Shown: positions 9,855-16,700 of the stretch, one piece after another
Position numbering within the stretch: the stretch's first letter is position 1
How the letters are laid out: every line of letters begins with the position of its first letter
Assembly: GCA_034401795.1 (NCBI GenBank)
Contig: JAVVLW010001659.1
Location: forward strand, 124,001-188,000
Length of the DNA: 64,000 bases
Source: Chaetoderma sp. LZ-2023a
Lineage: Eukaryota > Mollusca > Caudofoveata > Chaetodermatida > Chaetodermatidae
Reading direction: 5' to 3'
The notes under the pieces: generated by a model
Seen by the model: the letters and a program-made list of their open reading frames with translations, nothing else
Databases searched by the model: none
What the model was told of the DNA's origin: nothing
Translations under genes and position numbers: made by a program

Positions 9855-11985
9855 CAGGACGCTTACCGCGGTAAGAACCACTCCGGTGTGTATGGCGACG
9901 GAGACAGTGCCGCTCTTGCATGCCTTGTGTCCACCGCGGTCCCTAGGTGGACCGGTGGGAGGCCGGCTAGCCGACCACATGCAAGAGTGGGAACGGTTAA
10001 CTCAGGACCGTTTAGTCTTGCGATGGCTTTCCGTCGGGTATCATCCAGAGTGGATGACAGGCCCGCCGTCGCGACTGTCTCTAGTGCCAGTCTGGACTCC
10101 CATTCCGAGAGATCCAGAGCAAAGGTTGTGTATCGAGGAGGAGATAAATTCCCTCGTACAAAAAGGAGCTATTCAGCCGGCACAAAGGTGTCCAGGCTTC
10201 TATTCAACCCTGTTCTTAGTAACAAAACGCACCGGAGGGTGGAGACCGATTCTCAACCTCAAGCCATTGAACAAGTTCATCGAGACGCCCAGTTTCAAGA
10301 TGGAAACGGTGCGCTCGGTGTTGGCGGGGTTGGAGAGGGGGATGTGGACGGCGTCGATAGATTTGAAGGACGCTTATTTCCACATCCCCATCCACGGGAG
10401 TTTCTGTCGCTTCCTGAGATTTGCATTCCAGGGCAGACAGTGGGAATTCAGGGTGTTGCCCTTCGGAATTTCCACGGCTCCTCGGGTTTTCACCCGTGTG
10501 GTTCTTGCGATCACAGCATACCTCCGCAGGAGAAGCATAGCAGTCCACACGTACATAGACGACTGGCTGTTGAAAGCGCACACCCGGGAAAGTTTGTCGG
10601 CCAATCTGGAGATTGTTTTGAAAACTCTCACAGACTTAGGCTGGATGATCAATTTCCCAAAATCAGAGCTGACTCCATCCCAGAAGTTTGTTTACCTGGG
10701 GATGTTCTTCGATCTAGAGACAGGATATGTTTATCCTACTCAGGAGAGAGTTCAGAAACTCATCTCATTAATTCAGTCAGTGTGCGACAGTCGTCATGTC
10801 CTGGCACGGGTTTACTTGAGAATGCTGGGGTTGATGGTTTCATTGGAACCAGTCATTCCTCAGGCCGCCTTACGCAGGCGGCCGATCCAGTTATTTCTCA
10901 TGACACAATGGACCCAGAGTACAGGTTCGCTGGACTCGAATGTGTCAGTGTTGGCGCCTCTCATTCACCACCTGCAATGGTGGTTGAATACAGAGAATCT
11001 CTTGCCGGGGGTTTTGCTAACCCCTCCCCACCCTCAGGTGACTGTGTATACAGATGCATCGATGGAGGGCTGGGGAGCTTGCCTGGAAGAGTACACGATA
11101 TCAGGGCTTTGGAATCTGGAACAGTCAAAGGAACATATAAATCTACTGGAGCTAAAAGCAGTAGTCCTGGGCCTGGAACATTTCTTACAGAAAGTTCAGG
11201 GCAAGATTGTTCTTATTCGTTCGGACAACTCAACAGTTGTGACTTACATAAACCGCCAGGGCGGAACGAAGTCGCCCAGTCTCTGTATGATGACATGGAA
11301 ACTGCTTTGTTGGTGTCTGGATCACCAGATTTCCTTGAAAGCAGTTCATATTCCGGGAAGGTTAAACCTGCTAGCAGACTCATTGAGCCGAAGGATGAGT
11401 GTTTTACCCACGGAATGGCAACTAAATCAATGTGTGGCGGATCGTCTGTTCGACCATTGGGGGAAACCCAACATCGATTTGTTCGCAACGAAGAAGAATG
11501 CGAAGATGACGACGTACGTCTCTCCGATTCCGGATCCAAGCGCTTTCGCAACAGATGCGTTAGCTATCAGCTGGGGGAGAATGTATGCATACGCATTCCC
11601 TCCAGCAATCCTGATTCCAAAAATTCTTCAGAAAATCAGACAAGAGGAATGCCAAGTGCTTCTGATCGCCCCGGATTGGCCAAGCCGATCATGGTATACG
11701 GATCTGCTGGACCTTCTGGTCTGCAATCCGGTTCCTCTGCCTCTGATGGACGATATTATCTTCCAGGGCAAGGCCCTTCACAACAATCCGTCAATGTTCA
11801 GATTGACTGCGTGGATGTTGTCAAGGAATCTAGAATTAAGGAGGGTTTTTCTGAGCAAGCAGCCATGTTTATGGCCAAAGCCAGGAGGGGGTCAACCTCC
11901 AGAGCATATAATTATAAAATCAACAGATTTGCAGAATGGTGCTCAAAAAGATGTATTGATCCAATGGATTCATCTATTCAAGTAG
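9604..11985 (+). CDS. DIRS copy A reverse transcriptase/RNase H/methyltransferase-like ORF
   Basis: A 793-codon frame lying +1 relative to gag. RT motif A is SIDLKDAYF (Asp253) and motif C is YIDDW (317-320). RNase H acidic residues are Asp484 (YTDAS), Glu516 (LLELKA) and Asp541 (RSDNS). Residues about 620-700 (IDLFATKKN, then DALAISW and FPPAILIPKIL) match the DAM-like methyltransferase region described in DIRS elements. The true start is uncertain: RT similarity begins near residue 125 and the upstream part overlaps gag, so translation may use frameshifting or reinitiation. The product would copy the element RNA into DNA. Confidence 0.92.
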   Translation: MRCCVVLTFAPRPLRIVPCRLEVVLAKSEASHHRSVGLGRVRFGQQRGGRRFLRRRQPGSRPRTKVRAGRGGAREDLGVVISPDRTLTAVRTTPVCMATETVPLLHALCPPRSLGGPVGGRLADHMQEWERLTQDRLVLRWLSVGYHPEWMTGPPSRLSLVPVWTPIPRDPEQRLCIEEEINSLVQKGAIQPAQRCPGFYSTLFLVTKRTGGWRPILNLKPLNKFIETPSFKMETVRSVLAGLERGMWTASIDLKDAYFHIPIHGSFCRFLRFAFQGRQWEFRVLPFGISTAPRVFTRVVLAITAYLRRRSIAVHTYIDDWLLKAHTRESLSANLEIVLKTLTDLGWMINFPKSELTPSQKFVYLGMFFDLETGYVYPTQERVQKLISLIQSVCDSRHVLARVYLRMLGLMVSLEPVIPQAALRRRPIQLFLMTQWTQSTGSLDSNVSVLAPLIHHLQWWLNTENLLPGVLLTPPHPQVTVYTDASMEGWGACLEEYTISGLWNLEQSKEHINLLELKAVVLGLEHFLQKVQGKIVLIRSDNSTVVTYINRQGGTKSPSLCMMTWKLLCWCLDHQISLKAVHIPGRLNLLADSLSRRMSVLPTEWQLNQCVADRLFDHWGKPNIDLFATKKNAKMTTYVSPIPDPSAFATDALAISWGRMYAYAFPPAILIPKILQKIRQEECQVLLIAPDWPSRSWYTDLLDLLVCNPVPLPLMDDIIFQGKALHNNPSMFRLTAWMLSRNLELRRVFLSKQPCLWPKPGGGQPPEHIIIKSTDLQNGAQKDVLIQWIHLFK

Positions 11986-12824
11986 TAGCTGATTTCCTCT
12001 GTCACCTCTATGATGCCTATAGCCTCAAGCCTAACTCTATTGCTGGTTATAAGTCAGCATTAATGTCTGTTATTCCTTGCTTGGCTAAGAGGGGAAGTGA
12101 TGAAGTAAATACATTAAATGTATTAATTAAAGGCATGGGCAATCTAAGACCAAGGAATCCACCTGTGATTCCGTCTTGGAGTTTATCGCTGGTGCTTCAA
12201 GTACTAGGTGATAAGCCTTTTGAACCACTTAGTTCCATTTCTATGAAACTATTAACACTGAAGACTGTGTTTTTAATTGCTGCGGCCTCGGCTAGGCGTA
12301 GGAGTGAAATTCATGCCTTATCAGCCGAGGATGACCGTTTTGTGGTTTCAGGGGAAGGCCTTAAGCTGCTACCTAGGATTAATTTCTTGGCTAAAAATCA
12401 GTCGTTGAAATATCCAGGTCAACCTATTATTTTGCCTGCTTTAACTAGATATGATCCTAATTCTAAAGCATGGTGTCCCGTCCGGGCGCTGCGCCGGTAC
12501 AAACAACGTACGGCGGAGTGGCGCACCGACCAGTCAGCGTTATGGTTGTCATATATTGAACCCCATGGCAGGGCTTCTAAGGACACCATTTCCAGGTGGA
12601 TTGTGGAATGCATTCAGTTTTGCCATAAATCCGCCACCGGGAAGCAGGTTGACGTGGCCAAGGCTCACAGTGTCCGCGGCGTAGTGACATCCACGGCCCT
12701 ATTTAATGGGGTCCCTGTGGATGATATTATGTCGGTGGCTCAGTGGCACTGTGAGTCAAGTTTCACAGACCATTATCTCCGTGACACCTCTAATCCTCTC
12801 GCCTTGTCGATTTTGAAAAAATAA
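9888..12824 (+). CDS. DIRS copy A tyrosine recombinase (long overlapping ORF)
   Basis: The catalytic domain starts near 11815 and has box I Arg804 (ARRRSEI), box II His927-x2-Arg930 (AHSVRG) and the nucleophile Tyr963 (TDHYLRD). It would integrate the circular DNA intermediate. The frame is open for a further 640 codons upstream, overlapping nearly the whole RT/RNase H ORF. This N-terminal part is Ser/Gly-rich without a recognisable domain. It is in the same frame as gag, separated from it by the gag TGA and otherwise open. The annotated start is only the first ATG after that stop and may not be real. Confidence 0.88.
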   Translation: MYGDGDSAALACLVSTAVPRWTGGRPASRPHARVGTVNSGPFSLAMAFRRVSSRVDDRPAVATVSSASLDSHSERSRAKVVYRGGDKFPRTKRSYSAGTKVSRLLFNPVLSNKTHRRVETDSQPQAIEQVHRDAQFQDGNGALGVGGVGEGDVDGVDRFEGRLFPHPHPREFLSLPEICIPGQTVGIQGVALRNFHGSSGFHPCGSCDHSIPPQEKHSSPHVHRRLAVESAHPGKFVGQSGDCFENSHRLRLDDQFPKIRADSIPEVCLPGDVLRSRDRICLSYSGESSETHLINSVSVRQSSCPGTGLLENAGVDGFIGTSHSSGRLTQAADPVISHDTMDPEYRFAGLECVSVGASHSPPAMVVEYRESLAGGFANPSPPSGDCVYRCIDGGLGSLPGRVHDIRALESGTVKGTYKSTGAKSSSPGPGTFLTESSGQDCSYSFGQLNSCDLHKPPGRNEVAQSLYDDMETALLVSGSPDFLESSSYSGKVKPASRLIEPKDECFTHGMATKSMCGGSSVRPLGETQHRFVRNEEECEDDDVRLSDSGSKRFRNRCVSYQLGENVCIRIPSSNPDSKNSSENQTRGMPSASDRPGLAKPIMVYGSAGPSGLQSGSSASDGRYYLPGQGPSQQSVNVQIDCVDVVKESRIKEGFSEQAAMFMAKARRGSTSRAYNYKINRFAEWCSKRCIDPMDSSIQVVADFLCHLYDAYSLKPNSIAGYKSALMSVIPCLAKRGSDEVNTLNVLIKGMGNLRPRNPPVIPSWSLSLVLQVLGDKPFEPLSSISMKLLTLKTVFLIAAASARRRSEIHALSAEDDRFVVSGEGLKLLPRINFLAKNQSLKYPGQPIILPALTRYDPNSKAWCPVRALRRYKQRTAEWRTDQSALWLSYIEPHGRASKDTISRWIVECIQFCHKSATGKQVDVAKAHSVRGVVTSTALFNGVPVDDIMSVAQWHCESSFTDHYLRDTSNPLALSILKK

Positions 12825-13335
12825 CTCAGTTTATATTTTTTGAGGAGGTTTTTTCCTCATTACTTATATATTTCACAATTAATTTATGGAAACACCCACT
12901 TTTTTGGGCCTGCATCAGTCTTTACCAATGGGAAGATGATGTCAGCAGCCATTTCAACAAGGTCAGTCTTGTTCATGTGTTGTCCGTTGTTGATTGTATT
13001 GTCACGATTACCCGTTATTAATATGGTGATGGTTTGTGTATTTGTGTGGTTCATTGTTGAGAGTTACGAAAATGGAGCTTTTTCGTCTCTGTCCGTAGTA
13101 CGTGGCACTTGAGGTCAGTCGACTCTTCCTCCCAGGAAGGAGGGGGGGGGGGGAGCGCATATGACATTCGGTCATCTCTCATACATCGGTGGTGTTATCC
13201 GATGGTTAGTCAAATCCTGACTGTTTTTTCTTACAGTTTCAGAAGTTTAAGTGCCTTAAACGCAGAAAAGCGTATAGGGATGAGCTGGTCTTTTGACCTC
13301 GCCTCCCTCCCGCCAGATTCACTTTCGAATTCTGG
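12825..13335 (+). other. DIRS copy A 3' non-coding segment
   Basis: This lies between the recombinase stop and the internal complementary region. It holds a poly-G stretch near 13138 and conserved but non-coding sequence (shared with C, and partly with B). I see no ORF worth calling. Confidence 0.6.
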
Positions 13336-13436
13336 CAATATCAAAAGTATTAGGGAGGTAAGTATACTCTTGAAGTGAAATAAACGAAATCTAGGATTTC
13401 TTTTTTCACGAGAGAGTTGATACTTACCTCCCTAGA
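13336..13436 (+). promoter_or_regulatory. Internal complementary region of DIRS copy A
   Basis: The first part is the reverse complement of the left end and the second part that of the right end, joined at 13380/13381. It therefore mirrors a right-end/left-end circle junction, the hallmark used by DIRS elements to complete their ends. The junction creates GAAATAAACG, which contains AATAAA and could serve as a polyadenylation signal. Confidence 0.88.
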
Positions 13437-13503
13437 TACGGACCCGGCCTCTCCACCCCACAGAGGCTCGGTCTTCAGGCTCTTAATAGTTGCATGTGTG
13501 TCA

Positions 13504-13719
13504 GCCAATAATCTAGTCAGAGGAAGTGCTAGTCTGCGCATGCGCGGTGGTGGGGCTGGCATCCGCCAGACTACGCTCTGACTCCCTGCCCAGTAGGGGC
13601 ACCTAACTGTTTTAAATCTGAGTGTTTATTGAGTGAAAGCCAATATTTAGCAATATCAAAAGTATTAGGGAGGTAAGTATCAACTCTCTCGTGAAAAAAG
13701 AAATCCTAGATTTCGTTTA
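13504..13719 (-). repeat. Right inverted terminal repeat, copy A
   Basis: Inverse of 6688-6880, with an extra terminal piece ending CTAGATTTCGTTTA. It contains GGGAGGTAAGTAT on the plus strand. Its last bases supply the TAA that now ends the antisense Ty3 polyprotein frame. Confidence 0.88.
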
Positions 13720-16700
13720 TTCCCCTCGGACCTGACACCTCATGCGCCTAGGGGAAAAAGTGTGATGCGGTTCCCCTCGGACCTGACACCTCATGCGCCT
13801 AGGGGACGTGTTATGCGTTTCTCCTCGGACCTGACACCTCATGCGCCTAGGAGAGTGATGCTGTGTTTGTGGGACGGGTAAAACAGAGTCGATATCCAGG
13901 TCATCTGTCAAAACAGCATCTAGATCATTATGCAGAATTGATGAGGATGGATCAATACCATATGGAATGGTTTCATCCGAATCCTCTTCAAAAATGGAAG
14001 CACGGTTATCATCAGCTAACCTAAGGCCATTATCGGGGGATAATAAGTCATCATCATCGCCATGATCTTCAGAGCTTATAGCACGTCTCATTCGCAATAT
14101 CCAGAGAGGCAAATCACGATCTCTGCACAGCTTTAATCTATCATGGTGAACAACTAGTTCCCGGCATTGGTTTTTGATCCCAAACAGTGCTTCTGACAAC
14201 TTTTTATAAATAATAAATGGACCAGTCCAAGGAGGTTGTAATTTACTGGACTGGCCTATTTTAGTTGCAGAATTAGCAAGATAAACTACATCACCAACAT
14301 GATAGGCATGCTCATGCAAACGTAGATCATACTCTTTTTTCTGGCGCTTCTGAGCCATTTTAAGGTTATCCCGTGCTATCTCATGAGTTTCATGCAACGT
14401 TTGCTGTAACTGTTGGACGAAGTCACTGGCATCTGAAGGGGCATTCTCTGTAGTCGCAGACACAGGGCATTTGCACATTATGTCAATAGGCTGTAGTACT
14501 TCTCGACCAAGCATCATCATGTTGGGAGTATACCCCGTCTGTCGGCTTACAGTAGATCGTATAGCTCCAGCGATGAAAAGAATACACTTGTCCCAATCTT
14601 TCTGTCTGTCATGCTCTTGCAGGTAACACCGTATACACTGCAAGACAGTACGGTTTATACGTTCAATCTGTCCATTCGAACATGGTCTATAAGCTGTGGT
14701 GCGTGTTTTTGAAATCTCCAGTAGATGGCACAGTTCCTTAAATAGGTTGCTCTCAAAGTTCCGACCCTGGTCGGTGTGTAAGAAATATGAACAGCCAAAT
14801 GTGGTGACAAAACGCTCCACATACGTTTTGGCTACCAGTTCTGCCCCTTGTTCAGGGAGCGCATAGCACTCAACCCATTTAGTGAACTGATCTATGATCA
14901 TCAACACGTATCTATTTCCCAGTGTAGATGTGATAAAGGGGCCCAAAATGTCCATATGTACCCGTTCCAAGGGAAACCCAGCATGGAACTCGCCCAGAGC
15001 AGCTCTAGGTCGGATGGAAGCTTTTTTGCTACAGCTACAAATCCGACAGGATTTCACATACGCCACCACATCACGAGAGTATCCGTGCCAGATATACTTA
15101 GCCTTCACTCTCTCTAATGTCTTCTGCTCACCCATGTGACTGGCAAGCTTGGAATCATGACAATTTTCCAAAACCAGCTTCTGGAGAGACTTTGGGACTA
15201 CCAGCAGATTCCGTGTGGTATTTGCTTCTACCCAGAGATAGTGCAAAATGCTATCGACAAAAATCAATTGATCACAACGAGCCCACCAAAACTTGACAGC
15301 TGGACTAGCTAAATATAGCTCCGCGTCAGAAGGGGTGTGTGACTGCTCAATCCATGATACAACTGTCTTCAGATCAGGATCCTCCAACTGACGCTCCCTT
15401 AGATTTTCCGAAGAGAATGCGTCTAACCAGTTTGACCTTCCGATAACCTGGTCTGTTTGGGGGACACCATTCAGCAGTCCATCTGGATCGTCGCTGTCTG
15501 TGTCGCTGTCTGATAGGTCATTATTACTCAGTTGAAGGGCCCTTATGGTTTGAAAAGCCAAAGGAATTACATCATCAACATCTTGTTCAAATTGAGACCA
15601 TTGCTGCTGAAGCTTGGTACAATATTTGCACCCACCACATGGTAACGAACTAAGAGATTGGCCAGCTTTATAACAGTGGCAAGGTGAAAAATCACTTGGA
15701 ACTCGTGATAGACCATCAGCATTAAAGTGCTGTTTACCGGGCCTGTACTGCATCGTCATATTATATTGGGACAGTTCTTCTAGCCATCTAGCTAGTTGTC
15801 CTTCGATGTGCTTGAAACTGAGCAGCCACCTGAGACTGTGATGGTCAGTCCGCACAATAAATGACCGTCCTAGCAAGTACATACGGTACTGCCTAGTAAA
15901 TGCTACCACGGCCAGCAACTCTTTGCGTGTAACACAATATTTACGCTGAGCCGGTGTCAACGTTCGGCTCGCAAAACCAATAAGCACCTCTTTCCCATTC
16001 TGAATTTGGGATAACTCTGCACCAATAGCCGCCTCCGAAGCATCTGTATCCAGTATGAAGGTACCATCTGGTGTCGGATAACCTAACACTGCAGGGTTGG
16101 CCATAGCACCCTGAAGTGTTTCGAAAGCTACCTGATGCTCTAGAGTCCAGTCATACTCTACTTTGGAACTGGTAAGTGCAGAGAGAGGAGCAGAAATACC
16201 AGCAAAACCCTGTATGTGCTCTCGGTGGTAATTCATGAACCCTAGGAAAGATTCCAGCTCTTTCCTGGTCTTAGGAACAGGCCAATTAGCGACGCTTTCC
16301 ATATTGTTTGGCTTAACAGCGATTCCCTTATCACTCACCAACTTACCTAAGAAACAGAGTTCTGTACGGAACAAATTACACTTCTTAGGTTTTAATTTAA
16401 GGTTGTGCAACAGGAATCGGGAAAGGACAGCTTTCAAGTTGGTCATATGACTGTCAAAGTCAGTCCCTGTCACTACCACGTCATCTAAATACGCAAGACA
16501 CTCGCACCAGTTAAGACCTTGCAATACCAGCTGAACAACCCTCTGAAAGGTAACCGGGCTGTTGCACGTACCAAATGGCATCCGGACAAATTCAAAAAGC
16601 CCATATCTTGTGATAAATGCGAGCTTGTGGCGGTCCTCTGGGTCAACCTCGACCTGCCAATACCCGGCTGCCATATCAAGTGTGCTGATGAACTTAGCAC

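Larger units (their letters stand above)
6688..13719 (+). mobile_element. DIRS-type tyrosine-recombinase retrotransposon, copy A
   Basis: A 7.0-kb element with inverted terminal repeats, an internal complementary region (13336-13436), and gag, RT/RNase H and tyrosine recombinase ORFs. It has no target duplication, as expected for recombinase integration. The ends (TTTCAC... and ...CGTTTA) follow from the internal complementary region, which is the reverse complement of the joined ends. It sits inside the hairpin-repeat end of the Ty3 pol gene. All reading frames and visible active-site residues are intact, so this copy may be autonomous. Confidence 0.92.

Noticed and set aside
13722..13853. 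Evenly spaced palindromic repeats considered as a CRISPR-like array
   Set aside because: Repeats lie inside a retrotransposon coding frame of a eukaryote, spacers are short (15-18 nt) and related, and no cas genes exist.
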